Counted from the stretch's first letter, positions 34,436 through 43,179 are shown. The stretch: DNA of 64,000 nt from Thalassolituus sp006212115 (GCF_040372045.1 NZ_BAABWH010000006.1), one strand, 5' to 3'. Notes: generated by a model not told the origin, from the letters alone. Program-made: numbers and translations.

Positions 34436-34470
34436 TTTGGCGAATTTTTCCAGGATGACGGCCGACCCTC
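34436..34470 (-). repeat. Right terminal inverted repeat (IRR)
   Basis: 35 bp ending in GATGACGGCCGACCCTC, the inverted partner of 20309-20343 with one mismatch. Confidence 0.95.
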
Positions 34471-34475
34471 TAGCA
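34471..34475. repeat. Target site duplication, right copy (TAGCA)
   Basis: Identical to 20304-20308. Confirms that the element moved as a unit into this site. Confidence 0.92.
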
Positions 34476-34490
34476 AGCATAACAATAAAC

Positions 34491-34517
34491 TATTTCCGAT
34501 AATTGTTATTATCGGAA
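34491..34517. repeat. Recombination-site-like palindrome left of sulP
   Basis: Perfect inverted repeat TTCCGATAAT-TGTT-ATTATCGGAA (34494-34517). The 14-mer TATTTCCGATAATT at 34491-34504 recurs at 36483-36496, in the same orientation, just upstream of a tyrosine recombinase gene. Could be a core-type recombination site or a regulator-binding site. Confidence 0.5.
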
Positions 34518-34792
34518 TATACTTGAAAAGCTTATTCCAAGCGGGTTTAGCACCTTAAAACACGCCTATACAGAAACTGCTCCTTTATAAGTCACTGCTA
34601 TCTAGCACTATCATCAATCACTTATCTGTCACTATCGTCAGCCAGTAAGAACAATTGGATAAGTAGTACAGCCCGTTTTGCGTTATCGAGACGCTTTCTG
34701 GATTCATCCCACCAGATGCAACTCACACATTTGATGTTTATCATTAGCGGTCAGTGATAGCCGTCAATCCTGCAAGGAGTTCCAGTTTTAGT
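34518..34792. other. Upstream region of the SulP gene
   Basis: Host sequence with no recognisable gene. It presumably carries the sulP promoter. AAGGAG at 34774-34779 lies 13 bases before ATG 34793, longer than usual. Confidence 0.4.
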
Positions 34793-36433
34793 ATGAACAC
34801 TCAGTGGCTCAATCAGATTAACTTCTCAAATGTGCGTGGCGATCTGTTTGGTGGCGTGACTGCGGCTATTATTTCATTGCCACTGGCGCTCGCATTTGGC
34901 GTTGCTTCCGGTGCTGGTGCTGAAGCGGGATTATACGGAGCCATTCTGGTCGGCTTATTTGCCGCTTTGTTTGGTGGCACCCCCACACTGATTTCAGAGC
35001 CGACAGGTCCAATGACGGTTGTTATGACAGCCGTCCTGACGACCATGATGGCGGCCAACCCAGATAACGGCATTGCCATGGCGTTCACGGTGGTAATGAT
35101 TGCCGGCATCTTTCAGATACTGCTGGGTGCGCTGAATCTGGGGAAATACATCACTCTAATGCCATACAGTGTGATTTCCGGATTTATGTCCGGCATTGGC
35201 GTTATTTTGATTATCCTGCAGGTTGCGCCATTGATCGGACATGCAAACGTTCCTGGTGGCCCAGTTAATAATCTATTGGCGATGCCAGAGCTACTTTCGA
35301 CTATCCGTTGGCATGAGCTGCTGCTCGGTGCCATAACGCTCGGCCTGTTGTTCTGGTTTCCCAAAAAATGGGCTTCCATTGTTCCGCCTCAGCTAATCGC
35401 ATTGGTTGTTGGCGCTGCTATTGCCACGCTGGTTCTAGCCGACAACAACATACGCACCATAGGCGAGATTTCGCTCGGCATTCCATCGATAATCATCCCT
35501 ACATTTACGCCAGATCAGATCACTCACATGATCCTCGACGGTATCGTTCTGGGGACGTTGGGATGTATCGACGCCCTGCTTACCGCTGTTATTGCGGACA
35601 GCCTGACTCGCAAGGAACACGACTCACGAAAGGAGCTTATCGGACAAGGAATTGGCAACCTGGCATCCGGATTGTTTGGCGGGCTACCTGGTGCGGGAGC
35701 AACGATGGGCACGGTAGTTAATATCCAGTCCGGAGCCAAGACCGCACTCTCTGGCCTCACTCGTGCCCTAGTCCTGCTTGTTCTTGTGGTCTTTGCCGCA
35801 GGCCTGACGGCCTATATTCCTCTCGCTGTGCTTGCAGGCATCGCTATCAAGGTGGGCTTAAATATTCTCGATTGGAGCTTTCTCAAACGGGCTCATCGGG
35901 TTTCCAGTAATGCGACCTTCATTATGTATGGCGTAATGCTACTCACCGTATTTGTTGATTTGATCGTTGCTGTTGGGATCGGAGTGTTTATTGCCAACAT
36001 TCTGACCATCGAAAAGCTGAGTCGTTTGCAGGCGAGTAATATCCATGCAATTAGTGATACTGACGATCGGATTGCCCTGTCCCCGGAAGAGAAAGCTCTG
36101 ATGGAAAGAGGCAAAGGCAAGGTGATGCTTATCTACCTCTCAGGACCCATGGTGTTCGGCGTCTCGCGCGCCATTGCTCGCGAGCAGGAGAATATCCATG
36201 CTTTCGAATCTGTGGTGTTTGATCTTTCAGACGTCCCTTTGATCGACACCACCATATCTCTGTCCATTGAAAATGCGGTCAAAGACGCAATCGATCACAG
36301 CAAAAAGGTGTACATCGTATGTCCAGCCACCAACACACGTCAGCGTTTCCACCGCATGGGTCTGACCGACCTGGTTGGGGAGGCAAACATGCTTGAGTCC
36401 CGTATAGACGCTCTGACCAAAGCTGTCAGCTGA
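34793..36433 (+). CDS. SulP family anion transporter with STAS domain
   Basis: 546 residues from ATG 34793; an in-frame GTG at 34754 is the alternative start. The membrane domain begins VRGDLFGGVTAAIISLPLAL and contains the SulP hallmark region GGTPTLISEPTGPMTVVMTA and LFGGLPGAGATMGTVVNIQS, with about 12 hydrophobic segments. The C-terminal STAS domain covers roughly residues 435-540 (VMLIYLSGPMVFGVSRAIA). Substrates of the family include sulfate, bicarbonate and dicarboxylates; which one applies cannot be read here. Lies between two copies of the TATTTCCGATAATT motif. Confidence 0.9.
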   Translation: MNTQWLNQINFSNVRGDLFGGVTAAIISLPLALAFGVASGAGAEAGLYGAILVGLFAALFGGTPTLISEPTGPMTVVMTAVLTTMMAANPDNGIAMAFTVVMIAGIFQILLGALNLGKYITLMPYSVISGFMSGIGVILIILQVAPLIGHANVPGGPVNNLLAMPELLSTIRWHELLLGAITLGLLFWFPKKWASIVPPQLIALVVGAAIATLVLADNNIRTIGEISLGIPSIIIPTFTPDQITHMILDGIVLGTLGCIDALLTAVIADSLTRKEHDSRKELIGQGIGNLASGLFGGLPGAGATMGTVVNIQSGAKTALSGLTRALVLLVLVVFAAGLTAYIPLAVLAGIAIKVGLNILDWSFLKRAHRVSSNATFIMYGVMLLTVFVDLIVAVGIGVFIANILTIEKLSRLQASNIHAISDTDDRIALSPEEKALMERGKGKVMLIYLSGPMVFGVSRAIAREQENIHAFESVVFDLSDVPLIDTTISLSIENAVKDAIDHSKKVYIVCPATNTRQRFHRMGLTDLVGEANMLESRIDALTKAVS

Positions 36434-36482
36434 TCCGGGCGCAATGTTATTGTTGAACAAATGTGGCGTCTGGCGGTATTCT

Positions 36483-36512
36483 TATTTCCGATAATTTAAA
36501 GATGATACCTAT
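36483..36512. repeat. Second copy of the sulP-flanking motif, upstream of the recombinase
   Basis: TATTTCCGATAATT (36483-36496), identical to 34491-34504. Here the inverted half is imperfect and farther away (TTCCGATA ... TATCGGGA). It sits 28-58 bp before the recombinase start and might be an attachment site or the gene's own operator. Confidence 0.45.
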
Positions 36513-36540
36513 CGGGATACCAAACATTTCTAAGTAATCT

Positions 36541-37809
36541 ATGATAAAGCGCCGCTCACCTTCTGTAAAAGCTTCGGCAAAGGCTTGTCCGCCTTCTCCG
36601 CTTATCGATCAGCTTGATGAGATTGCCAACCCGCTAAAGTACGCGCGGACCATTATCAAACGAAATCCTGAGTATCAGGAAATTGATGATGCTTTTGACG
36701 ATCTGGTTCATACGCTCACCTTTCTGAATGCATACAATGGCTCCACGGCGACATTTAATAGTTACCGACGAGAAACTGAGCGGCTGCTTCAGTGGTGTTG
36801 GCTGATCAACGGTACCTCGCTGGGTGAAATCGACCGAAGAGATCTGGAAGCTTATATCCACTTCTGTCAGGACCCTCCCCCCTCCTGGACCGGCAAGAAA
36901 CAGGCGGCCAGATTCAGGTTGAAAGAAGGAGAGCGTCAGCCTAACTCCGAGTGGAGGCCATTCGTAAACAAAGCCGACAAGCTTGGCAACATGCCTTCCA
37001 TGGCTTTATCTCAAAAGTCGCTACAGTCGTTGTTTGCAGTCCTCTCTACTTACTTTAATTTCCTGATACAGGAGGATTATCTGCGTCAGAACCCGGTCGC
37101 ATTAATCCGCCAGAAGAGCAAATTTCTGCAGAGGCACGCTTATCAGGAGCCCGTTCGTAGGCTGTCAAATCTGCAGTGGGATTTCATTCTTGAAACCATT
37201 GATGAACTCGCGCAGCAAAACCCCGGAGAGCATGAACGCACTTTGTTTCTGATGAAGTGTTTGTTTGGTATGTATCTGCGTATTTCGGAACTGGTCGCAG
37301 ATGAGCGATCTGCGCCGGTCATGGGAGATTTTCAGCAGGATCAGGATGGTAACTGGTGGTTGCGTGTTGTCGGCAAAGGCAACAAGGTCAGAATGGTTAC
37401 TGTGTCTGACGATATGCTCGGTGCCTTACGTCGCTACCGTACGCATCTTGGCCTCCCGCCTCTCCCATATGTCGGTGAAAACACGCCGTTACTGGCCAAA
37501 CTGAGGGGCCGAGGGCCAGTAACCAGCACGCGTCAGGTCCGGTATCTTGTGCAAAAATGCTTTGATCTTGCATTTGAAAGAATGGCTGCCAAAGGATTGA
37601 AAGAAGAAGCGCAAGAGTTACGGGTATCAACAGTACACTGGTTACGGCACACAGGTATTTCCGAAGACGTAAAGTTCAGGCCCAAAGAGCACGTACGAGA
37701 AGATGCGGGCCACGCCAGTATGGCGACAACAGACCGCTATATCGATACTGAAATGCGTGAGAGACACGCAAGTGCAAGGCACAAAAAGCTGAAGCCGGAC
37801 TTTGATTAG
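36541..37809 (+). CDS. Tyrosine recombinase/site-specific integrase
   Basis: 422 residues. The SAM-like N domain (NSYRRETERLLQWCWLINGT) contains an insertion around PPPSWTGKKQAARFR. The catalytic domain is complete: Arg in MYLRISELVADE, Lys in GKGNKVR, His-x-x-Arg in VHWLRHTG, His in EDAGHASMATT, Tyr in DRYIDTEMRE. Not part of the Tn3 element, whose right end is about 2.07 kb upstream. No phage genes, excisionase or tRNA attachment site is adjacent. Target unknown; the repeated motif beside sulP is the best candidate. Confidence 0.9.
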   Translation: MIKRRSPSVKASAKACPPSPLIDQLDEIANPLKYARTIIKRNPEYQEIDDAFDDLVHTLTFLNAYNGSTATFNSYRRETERLLQWCWLINGTSLGEIDRRDLEAYIHFCQDPPPSWTGKKQAARFRLKEGERQPNSEWRPFVNKADKLGNMPSMALSQKSLQSLFAVLSTYFNFLIQEDYLRQNPVALIRQKSKFLQRHAYQEPVRRLSNLQWDFILETIDELAQQNPGEHERTLFLMKCLFGMYLRISELVADERSAPVMGDFQQDQDGNWWLRVVGKGNKVRMVTVSDDMLGALRRYRTHLGLPPLPYVGENTPLLAKLRGRGPVTSTRQVRYLVQKCFDLAFERMAAKGLKEEAQELRVSTVHWLRHTGISEDVKFRPKEHVREDAGHASMATTDRYIDTEMRERHASARHKKLKPDFD

Positions 37810-37847
37810 ACCGGCCACGAGCTTCGCGAAGCTAAGGGTATAGCCGC

Positions 37848-38594
37848 CTAGTGCATGTACTGACCACCATTTGCAGATACATTTGTACCCGTTATGAAGC
37901 CAGCATCCTCGTGAGCGAGGAAACTCACAACGCGTGCAATATCCTCAGGCTTGCCAAAACGACCGACAGGAATGCCCTTGCGAATGCCTTCGCGTATTTC
38001 TTCAGGAACTTCCATAATCATTGAAGTAGCGATGTAGCCCGGCGAGATGGTGTTGACCGTTACACCTTTGCTTGCAACTTCCTGCGCAACCGCCTTGGTG
38101 AAGCCATGCATACCTGCTTTGGCAGCCGAATAGTTCGCCTGACCAAACTGCCCTTTTTCACCATTCACCGAGCTGATGTTGATGATGCGACCATAGCCAT
38201 TAGCAAGCATGTCATTGACCACCATGCGCGTCATGTAAAAGACCGATGTCAGGTCTGTATTAATGACGTCATCCCACTGGTCCTGCTTCATTTTTCTCAG
38301 TGTCGAATCGCGTGTGATGCCACCATTATTGACCAGGATATCGATGGTGCCGAAGTCTCTCTTGATTCCTTCGACGCAGGCCTCACAGGAGTCCCACTCG
38401 GTGATATTCCCGAAAGCGAGCGCAATGTTGTATCCCTGCTCAGCCATTTCCTCCTGAAACTTCTGAGCTTTCTCGTGCTTACCACCCGAATAGTAACCAG
38501 CGATGACCTGATATCCGTCATCAGCCAGTTGCTTGCAAATCGCAGAACCGATACCGCCGGTACCACCTGTGACAAGCGCTATACGTTTTGTCAT
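37848..38594 (-). CDS. phaB: Acetoacetyl-CoA reductase (PhaB type SDR)
   Basis: 248 residues. NADP-binding TGGTGGIGSA, catalytic Ser/Tyr/Lys in NISSVNG and YSAAKAGMHG, and PhaB hallmarks NNGGITRDSTLRKM and GEKGQFGQANYS. Reduces acetoacetyl-CoA to (R)-3-hydroxybutyryl-CoA for polyhydroxybutyrate. phaA and phaC are not adjacent. Distinguished from FabG (present at 54677) by these segments. Divergent from thiI. Confidence 0.88.
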   Translation of the reverse strand: MTKRIALVTGGTGGIGSAICKQLADDGYQVIAGYYSGGKHEKAQKFQEEMAEQGYNIALAFGNITEWDSCEACVEGIKRDFGTIDILVNNGGITRDSTLRKMKQDQWDDVINTDLTSVFYMTRMVVNDMLANGYGRIINISSVNGEKGQFGQANYSAAKAGMHGFTKAVAQEVASKGVTVNTISPGYIATSMIMEVPEEIREGIRKGIPVGRFGKPEDIARVVSFLAHEDAGFITGTNVSANGGQYMH

Positions 38595-38814
38595 GTCCTA
38601 CTCCTTCAGTTAAAAGAACGGCTAAACCGTTTAAAAATGGCTTTATTACACCGTTTGGTGTGGGTGTAACGTCTGTTAGCTTTGTGGTTCGCGGGCTGGC
38701 CACCCTATGAAGCTAGTTCGACCTGCATTACTTGTGAACCCGCGTGGCTGTAATAGTCACACCTGCGCCGTCTTCAAGCAGGCAATGTTGCCACTGTCAC
38801 TTTGTCGCTCGGCT

Positions 38815-38843
38815 GTGACTCCGTCGCGTTGCTTCTATATAAT
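38815..38843 (+). promoter_or_regulatory. Probable thiI promoter
   Basis: GTGACT (38815-38820), 17-bp spacer, TATAAT (38838-38843), 30 bases before the thiI start. Consensus -10 and weak -35. Confidence 0.5.
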
Positions 38844-38873
38844 GCTCGGTTTCATTCCGACAGACCGTTTCAC

Positions 38874-40361
38874 ATGAAGTTCGTAGTAAAGCTATTCCCT
38901 GAGATCACAATCAAATCCAAATCCGCTCGCAAGCAGATGACTAAGATCCTCAGACAAAATCTGCAGGTTCTGTTCCGGCAGCATTTGCTGTCCGCTGATG
39001 TGCGCAATAAATGGGATAGCTTGCTGGTCGTCCTTAATCATGAAGACGACGTGTCGCGTCGCAAGGCCATTGAGATCCTCAGTCATACACCCGGTATCGG
39101 CTTCTCACTTGAAATTGGAGAATATGAATTTTCCACTCTTGATGAGGCGTACCAGCGAGTCCGGGATGAGTACCGGGAACGTGTCGCAGGGAAGACGTTC
39201 TGTGTGCGAATTAAACGAGCTGGTCATCACGAGTTCACTTCACATCAGGCCGAAATCTATATGGGTGGCGGCATCCTGAAAGAAACCGAAGCGAAATCAG
39301 TTTCACTTAAAAGCCCGGAAGTGGTTGTTACGGCAGAAATTCGTAATGATCGTGTTCAGGTTGTTCGCCAGCAGATCAAAGGCTTGGGTGGCTACCCTCT
39401 CGGCAGCCAGGGCGAGGTTCTATCCCTGATATCCGGCGGCTTTGATTCAACCGTTGCGAGTTATCTGATGACTCGTCGGGGGTTAAAAACGCATTACTGT
39501 TTTTTTAATCTTGGCGGTAGCGCGCACGAGATTGGCGTTAAACAGGTTGCTCATTATCTGTGGAGTACCTATGGCGAGTCGCACAAGGTTAAGTTCGTTA
39601 CTGTTCCTTTCGAAGAAATTGTGACAGAAATTCTGACCAATATTGAAACAAGTCAGATGGGTGTGGTGTTGAAACGAATGATGCTGCGTGCCGCCTCCCG
39701 CGTCGCGGACGACCTTCGGATTCCTGCCCTGGTGACAGGAGAAGCGGTTGCGCAGGTAGCCTCTCAAACCATTACAAATCTCGCCGTCATTGATCGCGTG
39801 ACCGATCACATGGTTCTCCGGCCGCTAGCTGCAATGGATAAACAAGACATCATTAATACTGCACGTCGCATCGGCACCGAGGCCTTTGCGGCAAATATGC
39901 CGGAGTATTGCGGCGTTATTTCGATCAACCCAACCACGATGGGTGATCGGAAGCGCGTTGAAGAAACAGAGCAAAACTTTGACATGGACGTGCTTGAGCG
40001 AGCCTTGTCGCGCTCTTCGACGCAGCGCATTGATGAGGTCATAACCGAAGCAGAATCGGGTCTTGATGACGTACCTGTCGTTGAGACGCCCGGCCTTAGT
40101 GATGTCATTATCGACATCCGCCATCCAGGTGAAATAGCTGACAATCCGCTAAGCCTGGCCAATAACAAAGTGGTAGAAATTCCATTTTACGAATTGGATT
40201 CAAGGATTCGGGAGCTGGATGGAGAACAACGCCACCTGCTCTACTGCCAGAAAGGTACGATGAGCCGTATTCACGCCCATCATCTGAATCTGGAAACAGA
40301 CATTGCTTTCGGTGTGTTTGACGAGCCTGATCGTAAGCGACCGTTGGCAGAAGATGTCTGA
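38874..40361 (+). CDS. thiI: tRNA 4-thiouridine synthase / thiamine sulfur transferase
   Basis: 495 residues from ATG 38874, chosen because MKFVVKLFPEITIKSKSARK is the family N terminus. NFLD and THUMP domains at about residues 1-165, PP-loop SGGFDS near residue 187, the first catalytic Cys in EYCGVIS (C346), and a C-terminal rhodanese domain with LLYCQKG (C458), so the longer E. coli-type enzyme with persulfide relay. Makes s4U8 in tRNA using sulfur from IscS. Confidence 0.95.
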   Translation: MKFVVKLFPEITIKSKSARKQMTKILRQNLQVLFRQHLLSADVRNKWDSLLVVLNHEDDVSRRKAIEILSHTPGIGFSLEIGEYEFSTLDEAYQRVRDEYRERVAGKTFCVRIKRAGHHEFTSHQAEIYMGGGILKETEAKSVSLKSPEVVVTAEIRNDRVQVVRQQIKGLGGYPLGSQGEVLSLISGGFDSTVASYLMTRRGLKTHYCFFNLGGSAHEIGVKQVAHYLWSTYGESHKVKFVTVPFEEIVTEILTNIETSQMGVVLKRMMLRAASRVADDLRIPALVTGEAVAQVASQTITNLAVIDRVTDHMVLRPLAAMDKQDIINTARRIGTEAFAANMPEYCGVISINPTTMGDRKRVEETEQNFDMDVLERALSRSSTQRIDEVITEAESGLDDVPVVETPGLSDVIIDIRHPGEIADNPLSLANNKVVEIPFYELDSRIRELDGEQRHLLYCQKGTMSRIHAHHLNLETDIAFGVFDEPDRKRPLAEDV

Positions 40362-40407
40362 CAGTTACCCTCTTATCCTCCTACTAATTAGCTCTCAGGA
40401 GTAAAAA

Positions 40408-41229
40408 ATGCCGAGACTCGTAAGTTTTAATATCAATGGTGTGCGTGCCCGCCCACACCAGATCGAAGCCATACGGGATCAGCTCGATGCGGATATCATA
40501 GGTCTGCAGGAAACCAAAGTTCATGACGAACAGTTTCCGCTCCCGCTGATTGAAGAAATGGGTTTTCACGTGGAATACTTCGGCCAGAAGAGTCATTACG
40601 GCGTTGCCCTGCTGAGCAAGCAAGCTCCGGAGTCTGTTCAGAAAGGCTGGCCATGGGACGATGAGGACGCGCAAAAAAGACTGATCCACGCGAGCTATCG
40701 CCTGGATGGCGACCTCTGGCATGTCATCAATGGATACTTTCCTCAGGGAGAAAGCATCCAGCATGAAACCAAGTTTCCGGCTAAGCGTAAGTTTTACGCA
40801 GATCTTATGCGTTATCTCAACGAGACATTCAGTCCAGAGGATAACGTCGTCATTATGGGGGATATGAATATCTCACCAGAAGACAATGATATCGGGATTG
40901 GTGAACCGAACCGGAAGCGCTGGTTAAAGTCTGGCAAATGCAGTTTCCAGCCCGAAGAGCGAGAGTGGTACAGCACCCTATTGAACTGGGGCCTGAAAGA
41001 CGCGCATCGTAAGATTTATCCGGATGACGCTGACACATTCAGCTGGTTTGATTATCGTTCTAAAGGGTTCGACGACACGCCTAAACGCGGACTTCGCATT
41101 GATCATATACTGCTGACACCGGCATTGTATGAACGCTGCATCGATGCGGGCGTCTCGTACGATATTCGGGGTATGGAAAAGCCTTCCGATCACGCGCCCA
41201 TTTGGGCGGACTTTAACCCGAAGTCCTGA
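40408..41229 (+). CDS. xthA: Exodeoxyribonuclease III
   Basis: 273 residues. AP endonuclease and 3'-5' exonuclease of base-excision repair. Motifs in order: FNINGVRAR, LQETKV (metal Glu), HYGVALLSK, GDMNISPEDND and the final catalytic SDHAPIWADF, with IDHILLT before it. ATG follows AGGAG. A strong terminator follows. Confidence 0.96.
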   Translation: MPRLVSFNINGVRARPHQIEAIRDQLDADIIGLQETKVHDEQFPLPLIEEMGFHVEYFGQKSHYGVALLSKQAPESVQKGWPWDDEDAQKRLIHASYRLDGDLWHVINGYFPQGESIQHETKFPAKRKFYADLMRYLNETFSPEDNVVIMGDMNISPEDNDIGIGEPNRKRWLKSGKCSFQPEEREWYSTLLNWGLKDAHRKIYPDDADTFSWFDYRSKGFDDTPKRGLRIDHILLTPALYERCIDAGVSYDIRGMEKPSDHAPIWADFNPKS

Positions 41230-41243
41230 TGGCGGAGTGAAGC

Positions 41244-41277
41244 AGCAGGCTCGTTCTGGAGCCTGCTCGCGGTTTTT
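41244..41277. terminator. Terminator between convergent xthA and TPR gene
   Basis: Perfect 9-bp stem AGCAGGCTC-GTTCTG-GAGCCTGCT followed by CGCGGTTTTT, in the sense of xthA. It ends just before the minus-strand TPR gene stop and may also serve there. Confidence 0.85.
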
Positions 41278-41278
41278 G

Positions 41279-42562
41279 CTACCTCAATCCTGCATCGGTA
41301 AGTTGCTGTAGATACGTCAACCACTGGGTGGCGACATTGACGCTCTTCGCGTCTTTCGTTGCCCGCTGAAACCAGACCCTTGCATCGCCAGTGCGCTGCA
41401 GCTCGAGCGCACAGCGACCCGCAGATAACATGCTCGTACCTTGTATACGTCGATGATGCTTGTCTGCTATGTCCACCGCAAGCTTGCAGTTTCCGTCCAT
41501 TTCGGCAAGTTGAATTGCATCGTCAACTTTTCCCGACTTGTGCTTCGTCATCGTCTGCGCGGCCATAGAAAAGTCCCTGGACTGACGCTGATAAGCGACC
41601 AATAAATCAACTTCGTCCGAATGCGCATCTCGCTGCCCACGTCTTGGCCCGTCATGGTCATGATCGCCTTTCCGGTGACCACTCTTGCCGGCATCGGAGC
41701 CAGAGTCGCGACCGCGCTCTCGATGCGACTCAGCCGAGCGCTCAAGTCGAGACTGGAGATTGCGGGCAGCTCTTGCGGGCATCCCCTCGGCACCTTGCAG
41801 CTGAATCATCAACATTTCTTCCATGGAGTCATCGAGCAAGCCTCGCTGATGAGCCAGTTCGAGTGTCGCTAGCTGTTCTCGTTGTTTTTCCTGAAATTGT
41901 TGTGTCGCCGCCAATTGAATCCAGTAGTTACGCTTATCAGGGGCACGACTTATGAGGCGTTTCATAGTGAGTTCTGCAGCTGGGTAGTCGGCAACCTGAA
42001 ACTCAGCTGCGGCACGCATCAGCAGCCAGTTTTCGGGTATATCGCGAGCGAACTCCTCGGCTTGATAGATCCATGGTAAAGACGCACGCCAGTTCTCTTC
42101 CGTCTGATACGACATGGCGACGAGAATATATGCTTGGGCGGCGTGATTCAGGCCTTCTCCTGCTGGTGCCTCCAGCGCTGGGATAAGCACAGCTCGGGCA
42201 TCTGATGGACGTTCCTGAACAAGGTAAAACTGAGCAACGACCATCGCCAAAGAGGATCGGCGCGTTCCTTCAAGAACGCCAATATCCAGTGCCTCGCGGT
42301 AGCTTTCCAAAGCCTTATCCGTCTCGTCGAGCATCTGATAGGTCTGACCGCGAAGTTGGAGGATTAGCACCAGACCTAGGCCTTCTTCCCACTCATTGGC
42401 GGCGTCATCGGTTTCTTCCAGGGCTTCTGAATACTTCTCTTCAGCGACGAGCTCCTGAGCTTTCTCAAGTTGGCGAAACTGTCGCTCCGTGAGGCTGTTA
42501 GCACTGACCAATGAAGATCCGAGAAAGGCGGCGATGCCTACAAAGATCAAAACCCATTTCAT
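41279..42562 (-). CDS. Tetratricopeptide-repeat protein of the TonB operon
   Basis: 427 residues. N-terminal signal sequence (WVLIFVGIAAFLGSSLVSA), then helical repeats of TPR type (for example DKALESYREALDIG). Around residues 275-315 is a charged linker rich in Arg, Asp, Gly and His (RERGRDSGSDAGKSGHRKGD and onward), followed by further helices. Presumably periplasmic, last gene of the operon, overlapping tonB by 4 bp (ATGA). Resembles the TPR protein that accompanies Vibrio/Shewanella TonB2 systems, whose role is unclear. Confidence 0.82.
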   Translation of the reverse strand: MKWVLIFVGIAAFLGSSLVSANSLTERQFRQLEKAQELVAEEKYSEALEETDDAANEWEEGLGLVLILQLRGQTYQMLDETDKALESYREALDIGVLEGTRRSSLAMVVAQFYLVQERPSDARAVLIPALEAPAGEGLNHAAQAYILVAMSYQTEENWRASLPWIYQAEEFARDIPENWLLMRAAAEFQVADYPAAELTMKRLISRAPDKRNYWIQLAATQQFQEKQREQLATLELAHQRGLLDDSMEEMLMIQLQGAEGMPARAARNLQSRLERSAESHRERGRDSGSDAGKSGHRKGDHDHDGPRRGQRDAHSDEVDLLVAYQRQSRDFSMAAQTMTKHKSGKVDDAIQLAEMDGNCKLAVDIADKHHRRIQGTSMLSAGRCALELQRTGDARVWFQRATKDAKSVNVATQWLTYLQQLTDAGLR

Positions 42563-43179
42563 TGCAGGGTGAACTCCAGTGTCTGAGTGGCAGTCTGGCT
42601 TACCGCTTCGCCATCAACCATCTTCGGTGAAAAGCGGTACCGGTACATTGCGCGCATAGCCTCCCGGTCAAATACACCCGGTGGCTCTGCGTTTATGATT
42701 TCAACATTTCCAACCGTACCGTCTGGCCTTATGGTCAACCGCGCGGTTACTGTCCCCTCAATGTTGCGCATTTTGGCCCTTGCCGGGTAAACAGCTGGTG
42801 GGCGAACCAGGGGTGCAACTTCGGCATCCGCTACAGAAATACCGTCCAGCAACCCATTTGCAGTCGCCATTTCGCCAATGCTCAAATCCGGACTGAGAGG
42901 ACTCAGGCTCAATGCCGGGGCAGTAACTGGCGTTGGAGTCTGATTCTGACTGGTGGCCTGAGGCGGTGTTGGGGTTTCAGGTGGTGGCGGCGGCTTGTTG
43001 CGCGAGCGCGTCTCCGACGACGAGTCCTGTCTTCGCGACGAGAAGTCCACCAATACGGCTTCCTCCCGATCCAGCGTAAAGCCATCAGGCGGTGCAACCA
43101 TCACCGCCATGCCCAGAAACAGCAACGCCGATACCGCGATGCCAGCACCAATAGCAGCAATGGGTTTGACTAACGTCAT
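42559..43179 (-). CDS. tonB: Energy transducer TonB
   Basis: 206 residues. One N-terminal membrane helix (IAAIGAGIAVSALLFLGMAV), a Pro-rich linker (PPPPETPTPPQATSQ) and a C-terminal TonB domain (YPARAKMRNIEGTVTARLTI, then AMYRYRFSPK). Short, like TonB2. Transmits proton-motive force to outer-membrane receptors. Overlaps exbD and the TPR gene by ATGA on each side. Confidence 0.94.
   Translation of the reverse strand: MTLVKPIAAIGAGIAVSALLFLGMAVMVAPPDGFTLDREEAVLVDFSSRRQDSSSETRSRNKPPPPPETPTPPQATSQNQTPTPVTAPALSLSPLSPDLSIGEMATANGLLDGISVADAEVAPLVRPPAVYPARAKMRNIEGTVTARLTIRPDGTVGNVEIINAEPPGVFDREAMRAMYRYRFSPKMVDGEAVSQTATQTLEFTLQ

Larger units (their letters stand above)
20309..34470. mobile_element. 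Complete Tn3-family heavy-metal resistance transposon (14,162 bp)
   Basis: Bounded by 35-bp inverted repeats differing at one position and by a 5-bp TAGCA duplication, so both ends and the insertion event are intact. Contents left to right: tnpA (-), tyrosine recombinase (-), cadR-like regulator (-), HMA-CDF transporter (+), small Cys/His-rich exported protein (+), czcC, czcB, czcA (+), czcD-like CDF (+), KfrA/TnpT-like protein (+). No serine resolvase (TnpR) is present; a tyrosine recombinase with a TnpT-like partner suggests a Tn4651-type resolution system. Unnamed as far as I can tell from sequence alone. Confidence 0.95.

Noticed and set aside
20375..34470. Serine resolvase (TnpR) for the transposon
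   Set aside because: No serine-recombinase motif was found in any frame; the tyrosine recombinase probably replaces it.
36541..37809. Second recombinase as a prophage or integron integrase
   Set aside because: No phage genes, no tRNA target, no attC-type cassette array and no integron-specific insertion seen; left as a lone recombinase.
37815..37835. Palindrome AGCTTCGCGAAGCT after the second recombinase gene as terminator
   Set aside because: Perfect 14-bp palindrome but no loop or T-run; could be chance or a binding site.
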